Positions 10,001 to 18,222 of a stretch of DNA of 64,000 nucleotides are shown in pieces (position 1 is the stretch's first letter; every line of letters starts with the position of its first letter). Origin of the DNA: Rippkaea orientalis PCC 8801 (GTDB taxonomy: Bacteria; Cyanobacteriota; Cyanobacteriia; Cyanobacteriales; Microcystaceae); NCBI RefSeq assembly GCF_000021805.1, contig NC_011726.1, positions 1,922,001 to 1,986,000 on the forward strand. The letters run 5' to 3'. Both the position numbers and the translations under genes were made by a program. A model generated the notes under the pieces. That model searched no databases. It was not told the DNA's origin and worked only from the letters and a program-made list of their open reading frames with translations.

Positions 10001-11459
10001 GGAAGCTACCGAAAAGATGCAGCAGTTGGAAACGGAGAATCTCTCGGTTAAAGGGTTCTATCGGCTGATGCAAGAGTGGCTAGGGGAGGTCAAACTGGTG
10101 GAGAAAACCCCCACTTATGCGCTGGATTTACAGACTTTAAACAGGGCAGAGGAAGATTTTGAAAATGCCTTGTATATTCATCTGATTCGCCATCCTTCGG
10201 CTGCGATCGCCTCTTTTGAGGAAGCCAAGCTCGATGTCTTTTTCCCGCCCTTTTTTAAGGGAGCTCATCATTTCACCGTTTGGCAGTTGGCTGAACTGGT
10301 CTGGACGATTTGTCACCAAAATATTCTTGATTTCCTCACGACGATTCCTCCAGAGCGAAAACACGCTGTTAGATTTGAGGATCTCGTCTCGAACCCCAAA
10401 GAAACCATGGAAAAGGTCGCCAAATTTCTCGATTTGCCCTTTCATCCCAACATGATTAATCCTTATGAGCAAGATCGGGCGGCACAGATGACCGATAAAA
10501 TCCATTCTATGGCTCGGATGCTAGGGGATGTCAAGTTTCACCAACACGGTCAGATTAAAGCTGAAGCGGCCAAGCGTACCTATGGGCGTTATCCTGAAGA
10601 GAAACTCGCAGATGTTACGCGCCAACTCGCGGGTAAACTTGGGTATGAGCTATACCAGCCTTTGGATAAATCCTTAGTCAGTTTAGAAACACGCGGGGAG
10701 TCGTCACCCTTTTTTGGGGTGCATCCCATGGCAAGCGAGGTATCCTACTATCAGCCTCTAGTGAATCAACTGGGCTCAAATCAGCCTTTCTATGTCTTCC
10801 GAATGCAGACACTCAATGGTGCAGCCACTGTGCCTCAATCCATCCCTGAATTAGCGGCTGCCTACGTCCAAGAACTGCAAACTTTTCAGCCAGAAGGTCC
10901 CTATCGCTTAGGAGGTTGGTCTTTTGGTGGCCTGGTTGTTTTTGAAATGGCTTGCCAACTAGCGGCAAAGGGCGAAGAGATTGCACTCCTTGCCTTGTTT
11001 AGTAGCTATATTGGTGAATTTAGGGTAGAGTGGCCAGCCCCGCGATTTCATGACTTTTTGACAGGGGTTTTTTACGAATATGGGTTAGATCTTGGACAGA
11101 TCGACGTTGATCACCTTAGCCGAGTTCAATTCTTAGAATTAGCCTTTGTTCAAGCTAAACAGTCAGGAGTCATCTCACCGGATTTGGCGTTTTCTGATTT
11201 TTATCGAGTTATACGGCAAAACTGGCGTGTTTATCGTCGAAACGTGCAACTAGGTCGTGGCTACATTCCCCAAACGCAACTTAAACACCTAGTCCTTTTT
11301 GAAGCCGAAGATCGATCTTTAGATGGACACGGACCGTTTGAGAATTGGGAGAGATTTGCCACTAAAGTCTCTTATCATGAGGTACCGGGCAATCACTTTA
11401 CCATGCTCCGCGAACCTAATGTAAGTTATCTGGCTGCATCCTTGAAGCAATATCTCTAA
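7047..11459 (+). CDS. NRPS: half-condensation, adenylation, carrier, sulfotransferase, thioesterase
   Basis: This protein has 1470 residues. Residues 1-275 resemble only the second half of a condensation domain; no HHxxxDG is present. Adenylation spans ~285-770 (motifs YTSGSTGEPKG, FDAS with Asp476 at the amino-acid-binding position, YGPTE, GRQDEQVKLNGYRIEL). The carrier-domain serine is Ser821 in GGNSLRA. A PAPS-dependent sulfotransferase lies at ~910-1165 with the phosphate loop PPRSGSTLL. A type I thioesterase lies at ~1217-1470 with nucleophile Ser1292 (GWSFGG) and His1450 (GNHF). The usual catalytic Asp, about 27 residues after the nucleophile, appears to be Ser1319. Sulfotransferase-thioesterase endings are known from CurM and olefin synthases, where they give terminal alkenes. 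The substrate is not known. Confidence 0.93.
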   Translation: MFQDRLRNKDIADWRTELAQNIEQSGNCGDRLLSNPSSIRVGVEKIIIPAPLSQELRYLAEAENVDLGIIFLGIFQVLLHRHTSDDEVPVGVMIPVEDKEGSTSRGDLVKPLVFRSKFSPKLTLSQLWQQILHNHSHFLQQATSIQDCYEGKQSKEEETPLNYPNPLRAAFSMEEMPLIKPSFSDLVLTQVTLNEPILPCDLVLSVRTEGEEITLKLLYDSNLFSADFAERISRHLLNALNATVEKPNCLVEKLPLMDQEEYQQLILEWSGTDADFPPEICLHQLFEAQVKRTPDACAVIHNQEQISYQALDQRANQLARYLQQFEVKPDTKVALYLDPSIELLITILAIWKAGAAYVPISPSMPRERVHFMLCDIQAPVLITKEPFINNDLAFPCQVIRLDADAAQIDGQPNTPPLHQATPDNLAYVIYTSGSTGEPKGVMVPHRGIANTLLRRQEAFPFHQTDRLLLTFSFVFDASIFQLFQPLLSGACLVIPEREHGGDPMRIINAIRRYQITVLGLNPSLLALLVKEQGFEQCDSVRMMFCGGESVSESLLEKINEVTGINVHNMYGPTEASMEATYWTYEPQMRVSIGRPIKNTRAYVLDEQLQPTPIGVPGELYLGGVGLAWGYLNQPQLTAEKFLPDPFSSVPSRRMYRTGDRCRWLPNGYLEYLGRQDEQVKLNGYRIELQEIEACLQKNTTVRENVVLLREDQPGDKRLVGYVVPKNIEQSNPEELRSYLRSHLPTYMIPSTFVFLESLPRTAGGKVNRRALKAHPLTPSSRRIADWSEQPLEAFLAGLWQEVLGLDGIGEGENFFELGGNSLRAAILAHKLEETLNEFVYPIVLYDAPTLEKLAHYLRLNYPQSVVRLFGQEALKGVESPRSSAITEASITTLRELIRPLPTRESIPDSPKNPEAIFILSPPRSGSTLLRIMLGGHPALFSPPELQLLNYNTLGERKAALSSERDNFWLQGTIQALMQIQGWSVEEATEKMQQLETENLSVKGFYRLMQEWLGEVKLVEKTPTYALDLQTLNRAEEDFENALYIHLIRHPSAAIASFEEAKLDVFFPPFFKGAHHFTVWQLAELVWTICHQNILDFLTTIPPERKHAVRFEDLVSNPKETMEKVAKFLDLPFHPNMINPYEQDRAAQMTDKIHSMARMLGDVKFHQHGQIKAEAAKRTYGRYPEEKLADVTRQLAGKLGYELYQPLDKSLVSLETRGESSPFFGVHPMASEVSYYQPLVNQLGSNQPFYVFRMQTLNGAATVPQSIPELAAAYVQELQTFQPEGPYRLGGWSFGGLVVFEMACQLAAKGEEIALLALFSSYIGEFRVEWPAPRFHDFLTGVFYEYGLDLGQIDVDHLSRVQFLELAFVQAKQSGVISPDLAFSDFYRVIRQNWRVYRRNVQLGRGYIPQTQLKHLVLFEAEDRSLDGHGPFENWERFATKVSYHEVPGNHFTMLREPNVSYLAASLKQYL

Positions 11460-11567
11460 GCTCAGGGGATTTCACAATCAAGCTTTGAATAGACATTTTT
11501 GGATTGTCTAAGTTAAACTGGTAATGAGTTTATATTATAGTTGTCAGAAAAAAATTGTGAGTCAACC

Positions 11568-12011
11568 ATGAATAACCCAGGAGGTCAAGCCCAACCCATT
11601 CGCTGTCTTAGTGATGCCCTGAATCGTTGTCAAGACCTGGGAATGCGGGTCAGTCGTCAGCGACGATCTATCCTAGAACTGCTGTGGAGGGTACAAGAAC
11701 ATCTTTCGGCTAAGGAAATTTATCACTTGCTCAATGAAGAAGGCAAAGAGATTGGGCATACATCAGTTTACCAGAATTTAGAGGCACTGTCTAACCAAGG
11801 GATTATCGAATGTGTCGAACGGTGTGATGGAAGACTCTACGGACACATTAGTGACTCCCATAGTCATGTTAATTGCTTAGATACCCAGAAAATTATCGAT
11901 ATTAATGTGGAACTTCCTCTCGAGTTAGTTGAAACAATTGAAGCGCAAACAGGGGTGAAAATTACCGACTATCGAATTGATTTTTTTGGCTACCAACAAC
12001 TCAATGGTTAG
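11568..12011 (+). CDS. Fur-family transcriptional regulator
   Basis: This is a 147-residue winged-helix regulator of the Fur/PerR/Zur group. The DNA-binding part (residues ~20-95) has the family pattern RxSRQRR, HLSAKEIY and GHTSVYQNLEAL. The metal-binding region reads HISDSHSHVNCLDT: the histidine cluster is kept, but the CxxC that normally binds structural zinc has only its first cysteine, and no second CxxC is seen near the C-terminus. I chose ATG 11568 over an in-frame TTG at 11541. It follows the NRPS by 108 bp in the same direction, so it may respond to iron, zinc or peroxide and may control the locus (inference). Confidence 0.85.
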   Translation: MNNPGGQAQPIRCLSDALNRCQDLGMRVSRQRRSILELLWRVQEHLSAKEIYHLLNEEGKEIGHTSVYQNLEALSNQGIIECVERCDGRLYGHISDSHSHVNCLDTQKIIDINVELPLELVETIEAQTGVKITDYRIDFFGYQQLNG

Positions 12012-12153
12012 GGTTTAGAGAAACAGTGTTCTAGTGACGCAAGGGAAGCGTTAATTAGCACAAAAGCTCAACAGCCAAAGGCAACAGAGGATAAGCTTAC
12101 TCTCATTTTCAAAGCAGACTAGGTATTAGACGAAGCTTAGATTAAACTAGATA

Positions 12154-13890
12154 ATGTTACTTTTTCCCCTAAGAGTTGTGAGCGATCGCCCCCTTAATCT
12201 GTATATTATTGATAACGATCCCATTTTTCGCTTGGGACTTTCAAGTGTGCTAGGAAATTATGGAGATTTTCATCTCATTGGTCAAGGAGAAGTCTCTACA
12301 ACCCTTCTTGAAACCCTATCAACTCAAACCATAGATCTCATTATTGTCGATCCTGATTTACCCGATCAAACTAATCAAGGGTGGGATCTCTGTCGGCAAA
12401 TTAAAGAAAATCATTCAAGTATCAAAGTTTGTTTAATGACTTATTCGACAGACTTTTTAAAACTACAACAGGCAAAAGAAACGGGAATTGAAGGTTATTG
12501 TCCCAAAGGAACTGCCGTTGAAGAATTAATCAAAATATTGCAAAAAATTGCCCAAGGACAAACCCAATGGAAAATGCTCAATCTAACCTCTTTTCAAGGG
12601 AATGTCAATTTAGTAATCTCCCGTAAACCCTGGTTAGCACGTCTTAAACAATCAGGGATAAATCAAATTAATCAAAATCTGCATCAAATTAGTGAAAAAC
12701 TTCAAAAATCTCAATTGTCAAGGGGGGATAAACTATTTTGGAGCGGCAGAAAACGTGAACTTTTAGCGGCTCGTTGGCTAGTTAATCAATTAATTCCCGT
12801 TGCCGAGATTATGATCCCTTCCCCAAAGGATTTAGAAAGTCCATTAGCTGCTGTGGAAAATAATTTTCAAACCCCAAATATGGCGGCAAATTCCTTGGCA
12901 ACCATCCCAGGATTTGAGTCTAATAATCCCTCAATTATTGTTTATCATACCCTCAAAAAAATCAAAAACAATAGTCTAAATTTAAGCTCTAATGCCTTGG
13001 AAATTGACATTTTTAAACCTGAGCCAAAAGAAGAATTGATCACCATCATTATTCATCAATTAGGAAGGGTTTTAGAAGACTTAAAATTTCTTGAAACCAC
13101 GACCGATAATTTCCCTAAAAATAGTACGCTTATTTTACAAAAAATTTGGCAAGAATCAGCCTTGAATTTTATGGGAAAATATTGCGTATTGACTGAAAAA
13201 TCAAGCTTAAGCTGGGAAGAAATAGAAGATATTATTGATGAATATACCCCGTCAGTGCAAGAAGAGATTTTAGCAAAAATTCCTTTTGTAAGCGAATTAT
13301 TAAAATATTTGTTGTTTAATGAAAGCTTAGTGATCGATCAAGTTAGGTATCGGGCGCAATCGCCTGAAGCTCAACAACGGGCTGAAATGCTTCTTCATAA
13401 CCTACTCATTGGTATTGCTAACGGGATTGTTTCCTTGATTTTAAATAACTTTTCAGAACTTGAAACCATCCGATTAAAACTATATAATGAGTCCCTAATT
13501 TCTTCTAGAGAAATAGCGAGATTTCGCAATCATTTATCGTGGCTATATCGTCAACAACAATATTGGGAAGAACCCAAAAACATCTTTGAAAGTCAATACC
13601 GACTATTATTTTGGAGTGACAAAGGGATTGAAGCTACCTTCATTCATGCACCACGACAAGAAGAACTTAAACAACTCGACGGACTGCGTTGGGTAGTTAC
13701 GATTATTTTAGAAACCCGTGATGCGTTTGCTCCGTTGCTCCGATCTGTGGTGGGATTTATCGGCAATGGGTTAGTTTATGTATTAACTCAAGTGGTCGGT
13801 AAAGGGTTAGGACTGATTGGCCGAGGTATTATTCAAGGCATTGGTAATAGTTTACAGGAAACTCGCTATGGGAAAAATCGAGAGCGGTGA
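12154..13890 (+). CDS. Response-regulator receiver plus DUF3685 protein
   Basis: This 578-residue protein starts with a receiver domain (residues ~12-130). The acidic pair DND, the phospho-acceptor Asp in IIVDPDLP and a Lys in YCPKGTA are recognisable. The remaining ~430 residues match the cyanobacterial family DUF3685, with no known activity, ending in a glycine-rich hydrophobic tail that may touch membrane. It has no DNA-binding domain, so its output is unlikely to be classical transcription control. It lies in line with ftsH downstream, but about 170 bp separate them, so a shared transcript is uncertain. Confidence 0.8.
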   Translation: MLLFPLRVVSDRPLNLYIIDNDPIFRLGLSSVLGNYGDFHLIGQGEVSTTLLETLSTQTIDLIIVDPDLPDQTNQGWDLCRQIKENHSSIKVCLMTYSTDFLKLQQAKETGIEGYCPKGTAVEELIKILQKIAQGQTQWKMLNLTSFQGNVNLVISRKPWLARLKQSGINQINQNLHQISEKLQKSQLSRGDKLFWSGRKRELLAARWLVNQLIPVAEIMIPSPKDLESPLAAVENNFQTPNMAANSLATIPGFESNNPSIIVYHTLKKIKNNSLNLSSNALEIDIFKPEPKEELITIIIHQLGRVLEDLKFLETTTDNFPKNSTLILQKIWQESALNFMGKYCVLTEKSSLSWEEIEDIIDEYTPSVQEEILAKIPFVSELLKYLLFNESLVIDQVRYRAQSPEAQQRAEMLLHNLLIGIANGIVSLILNNFSELETIRLKLYNESLISSREIARFRNHLSWLYRQQQYWEEPKNIFESQYRLLFWSDKGIEATFIHAPRQEELKQLDGLRWVVTIILETRDAFAPLLRSVVGFIGNGLVYVLTQVVGKGLGLIGRGIIQGIGNSLQETRYGKNRER

Positions 13891-13936
13891 GGTGGAGAAG
13901 GGTGGGAAGGGTGGGGAGATATTTTGCCTTCTGACT

Positions 13937-13976
13937 CCGAACTCCTAATTCCGAACTCCTAACCCCGAACTCCTGA
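13937..13976. repeat. Short tandem repeat, 14-bp period
   Basis: Three near-identical copies of a 14-bp unit beginning CCGAACTCCTAA lie back to back between the DUF3685 gene and ftsH. This style of intergenic short tandem repeat is common in cyanobacteria. Confidence 0.8.
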
Positions 13977-14062
13977 CCTATAATAAAAAAAAGACTTAAC
14001 TTTCCTGATCATTGGCCGTGAAACAGGCTTCTAGGCTAACTTCAAAGCGAAATCAACCCACT

Positions 14063-15985
14063 ATGAGCAACAAGATCTCCCACAGTCAATCTATTCATCA
14101 AGCAAATCGCCGTCAACCCACTTCACGAAAATGGGGACATCTGGTGACTAGTTGGATGCTCATACAATCGTTACTTGTGGCTACTCCCAGTTGGGGACAA
14201 ACCCTAATTCCTTCTGGGAAAGAATCTAAACCCGAAGGTATCAGCTATAGTCAGTTATTGAAGCAAATTGAATCAGGAAAAGTCCGTAAAGTAGAAATTG
14301 ACCCAAAATTACAAAAAGCCAAAGTTACCCTAAAAAATCAATCTGAACAAGACCCCCCACAAGAAGTCCCCCTCTTTAAAAGCAACCTCAACAACGAATT
14401 AATTGCTAAGCTGCGAGATAACAATGTCCCTGTGGATATTCAACCTTCCGTAGATAATTCCGCCGCGATTAGCCTAGTTGTTAATTTAATCGTCCTTTTT
14501 CTGCTGTTTAGTATTTTTATTGCCATTATTAGACGTTCGGCCAATGCTTCCGGTCAAGCCATGAATTTTGGTAAATCTCGCGCTAGGTTTCAGATGGAAG
14601 CCAAAACAGGGATCAGCTTTGAAGATGTCGCTGGTATTGATGAAGCTAAAGAAGAACTGCAAGAAGTCGTTACTTTTCTGAAACAACCTGAAAAATTCAC
14701 CGCTATTGGCGCAAAAATCCCCAAAGGCGTATTATTAGTCGGTCCCCCTGGAACGGGTAAAACTCTACTCGCTAAAGCCATTGCAGGAGAAGCGGGGGTT
14801 CCTTTCTTTAGTATTTCCGGTTCCGAATTTGTGGAAATGTTCGTTGGGGTTGGGGCTTCGCGGGTGAGAGATTTGTTCAAAAAAGCCAAAGAAAACGCCC
14901 CTTGTTTGATTTTTATCGATGAAATTGATGCCGTTGGTCGTCAACGGGGAGTCGGTTATGGGGGAGGCAATGATGAACGGGAGCAGACCTTAAACCAATT
15001 ATTGACGGAAATGGATGGGTTTGAAGGAAATCGCGGAATTATTGTTATTGCTGCCACTAACCGTCCTGATGTCCTTGATAAAGCCTTATTGCGCCCTGGA
15101 CGCTTTGATCGGCAGGTAGTGGTCGATTATCCCGATCTTAAGGGTCGTCAGGGCATTTTAGAAGTTCACGCCCGCAATAAAAAAGTTGATCAAGAAGTCT
15201 CTTTAGAAGCGATCGCTCGTCGGACACCAGGCTTTACGGGGGCAGATTTAGCCAATGTCCTCAATGAAGCAGCCATTTTTACCGCCAGACGGCGCAAAGA
15301 AGCCATTACCATGACCGAGATTAACGATGCGATTGATCGCGTTGTGGCCGGGATGGAAGGAACGCCCCTTGTGGACAGCAAGAGTAAACGGTTAATTGCC
15401 TATCATGAAATTGGCCACGCAGTGGTGGGGAGTTTGCATGAGGGCCACGATGCCGTCGAGAAAGTGACCCTGATTCCTCGCGGACAAGCAAAGGGGTTAA
15501 CCTGGTTTATGCCCGATGAAGAATATGGGTTAGTGACGCGAAATCAATTATTAGCGAGAATTGCCGGATTATTAGGTGGAAGGGCAGCCGAAGAGGTGAT
15601 TTTTGGCGAAGATGAAGTCACAACGGGGGCAGGGAATGATATCGAAAAAGTGACCTATTTAGCGAGGCAGATGGTAACGCGCTTTGGGATGTCAGAATTG
15701 GGGTTAGTTGCCCTAGAGAGTGATAATGATGATAGTTATGTGGGGCTTGATGGTAGTCGGCGATCGGATTATTCAGACGAGATTGCCACTAAAATTGATC
15801 ATCAGGTGCGTTCTATTGTTGATGATTGTCACAATTACGCTCAAAAAATTATCCAAGAAAATCGCATTGCTATTGATCGCTTAGTGGATATTTTAATTGA
15901 ACAAGAAACCATTGAAGGAGAACAATTTCGTCAACTGCTAGAAGAATTTCGCCTAAAGGTTGATAAAACCTTATTAAAGGTTTAG
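14063..15985 (+). CDS. ftsH: ATP-dependent zinc metalloprotease FtsH
   Basis: FtsH is a membrane-anchored hexameric protease that removes damaged membrane proteins, in cyanobacteria including photosystem proteins. From ATG 14063 it has 640 residues. A hydrophobic N-terminal segment is followed by a lumenal domain, a second membrane helix ([15 protein letters not shown]), the AAA module with Walker A GPPGTGKT, Walker [10 protein letters not shown] and the SRH region, then the protease domain with HEIGH as the zinc site. The long N-terminal region and HEIGH (instead of HEAGH) resemble the Synechocystis slr1390 (FtsH1) type; that assignment is moderate. In-frame TTG 14012 and GTG 14018 would add up to 17 residues. 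No start has a clear ribosome-binding site. Confidence 0.95.
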   Translation: MSNKISHSQSIHQANRRQPTSRKWGHLVTSWMLIQSLLVATPSWGQTLIPSGKESKPEGISYSQLLKQIESGKVRKVEIDPKLQKAKVTLKNQSEQDPPQEVPLFKSNLNNELIAKLRDNNVPVDIQPSVDNSAAISLVVNLIVLFLLFSIFIAIIRRSANASGQAMNFGKSRARFQMEAKTGISFEDVAGIDEAKEELQEVVTFLKQPEKFTAIGAKIPKGVLLVGPPGTGKTLLAKAIAGEAGVPFFSISGSEFVEMFVGVGASRVRDLFKKAKENAPCLIFIDEIDAVGRQRGVGYGGGNDEREQTLNQLLTEMDGFEGNRGIIVIAATNRPDVLDKALLRPGRFDRQVVVDYPDLKGRQGILEVHARNKKVDQEVSLEAIARRTPGFTGADLANVLNEAAIFTARRRKEAITMTEINDAIDRVVAGMEGTPLVDSKSKRLIAYHEIGHAVVGSLHEGHDAVEKVTLIPRGQAKGLTWFMPDEEYGLVTRNQLLARIAGLLGGRAAEEVIFGEDEVTTGAGNDIEKVTYLARQMVTRFGMSELGLVALESDNDDSYVGLDGSRRSDYSDEIATKIDHQVRSIVDDCHNYAQKIIQENRIAIDRLVDILIEQETIEGEQFRQLLEEFRLKVDKTLLKV

Positions 15986-16081
15986 AGGTTTGTCCTGATA
16001 AGTATCTAAATAAGATTAATGATACATATCGCTCACCCTATTGCCTATCTCAACTAGGAAATTTATTTTGCACAACTACTT

Positions 16082-16396
16082 ATGCTGAATATTGTTCGAC
16101 CTTCTGGTGTTTTAGATAGTACGCAAGGGATTAATTTTCGCAAGGAAATTAATCACTTGATTAATAATAATGCCACAATTATTATCGTTGATTTCCAAAA
16201 TGTTACCTTTATGGATAGTTCTGGTTTAGGGGCATTAGTGTTATCTTTAAAGATGGCAAAATCCCATGGAACTAAGCTGTTTCTTTGTTCTATTAACGAT
16301 CAAATCCGGATGTTATTGGAATTAACCAGTATGGATAAAATTTTTGAAATATTCCCCAACCTAGAAACTCTAAAACAACAAATTTCTCAGAGTTAA
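16082..16396 (+). CDS. STAS-domain anti-sigma factor antagonist
   Basis: This 104-residue protein is a single STAS domain like RsbV or SpoIIAA. The loop FMDSSGLGALV contains the serine that a partner kinase phosphorylates. In partner switching, the unphosphorylated form binds the anti-sigma kinase and frees its target; the phosphatase restores that form. Both expected partners are neighbours: the REC-PP2C phosphatase (convergent, 44 bp away) and the HATPase kinase at 17771. The final target is not visible. Confidence 0.9.
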   Translation: MLNIVRPSGVLDSTQGINFRKEINHLINNNATIIIVDFQNVTFMDSSGLGALVLSLKMAKSHGTKLFLCSINDQIRMLLELTSMDKIFEIFPNLETLKQQISQS

Positions 16397-16440
16397 TTTG
16401 ACTAATTTTTTTGAGTTGAATATAAGTTGAATGAATAGGG

Positions 16441-17580
16441 TTAAGAAAAATCAATTTGAATAATCGACAAATCATCCTCAAAAAGATCTTGTCCGTGACG
16501 ACATTTCAAGGAAGCAAGCAATAGATCTAAGTCTCCTGAGGAATAAAGTTGATATTCCTTGAGTATTTCTGTCAATTCAGTTAGCCCTAAAACTGTTCCG
16601 TCAACTTGTTCCATTTCATAAATTCCATCACTAAAAATATAAAGACTGGAAGACGAATTAACCACTAATTCTTGGTCAATGTAATGAGCATCCAAAAACA
16701 TTCCAATGGGAAATCCAGGGGTTTTCAAAAGTTGTTGTTTAATAATTTTGTTTTCCTTAGTTTCTAATAAAATTGCCGGAGGATGACCAGCACTAGAGTA
16801 GATCAGACAACGATTTTTTTGATTATAGACTCCATACCAAATCGTAAAATATTTGTCATTACGATAGGTCATCTGAAAAGATTGATTCAAGGCTGACAAG
16901 ACATTACTTGGTTCATAATAATCCACAAAACTTAATTGCTGAGAACGCAATAAATTAATGACAGAAAGAGACGGTAAAGCTGCGCGTAAACCATGACCAG
17001 AAACATCTAAAAGATAAATAGCGAGATGATCCTCATCTAACCAAAAATAATCAAACCCATCTCCCCCCAGTTGACGAGAAGGAAAAAAACGAGTATCAAT
17101 ACTTAAGGATGTTGACGTTAACGGCTCAGGTAAAATCGAAGTCACATAGTCAGCCGCTTCAGCTAACTCAGCTTCTAGAAGTTGTTTTTGTTCTTTTAAA
17201 TCTTGACTGAGTTCATGAAGTCTTAACCCTGATCGTACCCTAGCAATTAATTCATTCATTTCAATGGGTTTACACAAGAAATCATCGGCTCCCGCATCTA
17301 ACCCCTTAACCCGATCTTCAACTGATCCTAAAGAAGTTAGTAAAATAAAAAAAGTCGTCGCTAATTCGGGAAAAGTTTTGACTTGAGAGCAGACTTCGAG
17401 TCCATTGAGTCCAGGCATCACCCAATCACAGATAATCAAATCTGGGCATAATTCCTGAGCTTTTATCAAACCATCTTGACCGTTATTGACACAAATCACT
17501 TCATAACCACTACGGGTTAACGTCCGTTGCAGTAATAAGCAAATAGTCGGATCATCATCAATAACAAGAATTTGAGCCAT
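16441..17580 (-). CDS. Response regulator with PP2C (SpoIIE/RsbU-type) phosphatase output
   Basis: This 379-residue protein has an N-terminal receiver domain (residues ~3-120: DDDP, acceptor Asp in ICDWVMPG, Lys in CKPIE), a coiled-coil linker (~125-150) and a PP2C-like serine phosphatase (~165-379). The metal-binding acidic residues appear in LGGDGFDY, LLDVSGHG, FSDGIYE and EDDLSII. It should dephosphorylate the STAS protein when its receiver is phosphorylated. It is divergent from the anti-sigma kinase gene and convergent with the STAS gene, so the three partners are not one operon. The cognate histidine kinase is not in the window. Confidence 0.92.
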   Translation of the reverse strand: MAQILVIDDDPTICLLLQRTLTRSGYEVICVNNGQDGLIKAQELCPDLIICDWVMPGLNGLEVCSQVKTFPELATTFFILLTSLGSVEDRVKGLDAGADDFLCKPIEMNELIARVRSGLRLHELSQDLKEQKQLLEAELAEAADYVTSILPEPLTSTSLSIDTRFFPSRQLGGDGFDYFWLDEDHLAIYLLDVSGHGLRAALPSLSVINLLRSQQLSFVDYYEPSNVLSALNQSFQMTYRNDKYFTIWYGVYNQKNRCLIYSSAGHPPAILLETKENKIIKQQLLKTPGFPIGMFLDAHYIDQELVVNSSSSLYIFSDGIYEMEQVDGTVLGLTELTEILKEYQLYSSGDLDLLLASLKCRHGQDLFEDDLSIIQIDFS

Positions 17581-17770
17581 AGTGCGTTGGTAGTGCTATA
17601 TATTAAGATTCTAGCGATAGTTGGATAATCAAAAAAGTTCAGCCTTTGAGCATCGCTGTTGATAACAATCCAGGTAAACTAAAGATAATTGATTTCCAAT
17701 CGTGGCCCCTAACCCCGAATCCCTTACTTAAACTATTTAGACTTTTCTTGATTGAAGAGGCTTTGAATCC

Positions 17771-18199
17771 TTGAGTTTCCTCCAACAGATTTCCTTCGTG
17801 ATTAAAACTGACCTAAAAGCACTAGACCAAGTTTTATCTCGTTTTGAACAGCTTAATCAACCGTGGATTCCTAGAAGAGATTGGTTGCAGTGTCAACTCG
17901 CTTTGGCGGAAGGCTTTACCAATGCAGTGCGCCACGCTCATAAAAATCTGCCCTTCGAGACTCCTATTGAAATAGACCTTAAACTCAATCAACACAGCTT
18001 GGAAATCCGTATTATTGACTGCGGACCCCCTTTTGATCTTGATGGGTTTCTGCAGTCTGCCAAAAATCAAGAGGATCAGATGGCTGACCACGGGCGAGGT
18101 CTTCCTATTTTACAAAAAATTGCTGCCCATTTAAGCTATTCTCGCCTTGATGATCATCACAATTGTCTATTGATTATTAAGAACTTCTACGAATCCTAA
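17771..18199 (+). CDS. Anti-sigma factor serine kinase (HATPase, RsbW-like)
   Basis: This 142-residue protein is a GHKL ATPase of the RsbW/SpoIIAB group. The N box is EGFTNAVRHAH, the G1 box is IIDCGPPFD, and HGRGLPIL is the G2-like loop. It would phosphorylate the STAS partner and hold a sigma factor or another target. A TTG start at 17771 gives a full domain; the next candidate is GTG 17798, which would trim the first strand. It ends 23 bp before the sulfurtransferase gene, so the two may be co-transcribed. Confidence 0.88.
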   Translation: MSFLQQISFVIKTDLKALDQVLSRFEQLNQPWIPRRDWLQCQLALAEGFTNAVRHAHKNLPFETPIEIDLKLNQHSLEIRIIDCGPPFDLDGFLQSAKNQEDQMADHGRGLPILQKIAAHLSYSRLDDHHNCLLIIKNFYES

Positions 18200-18222
18200 T
18201 TCACGCTTTCCCTCAAACCCTC

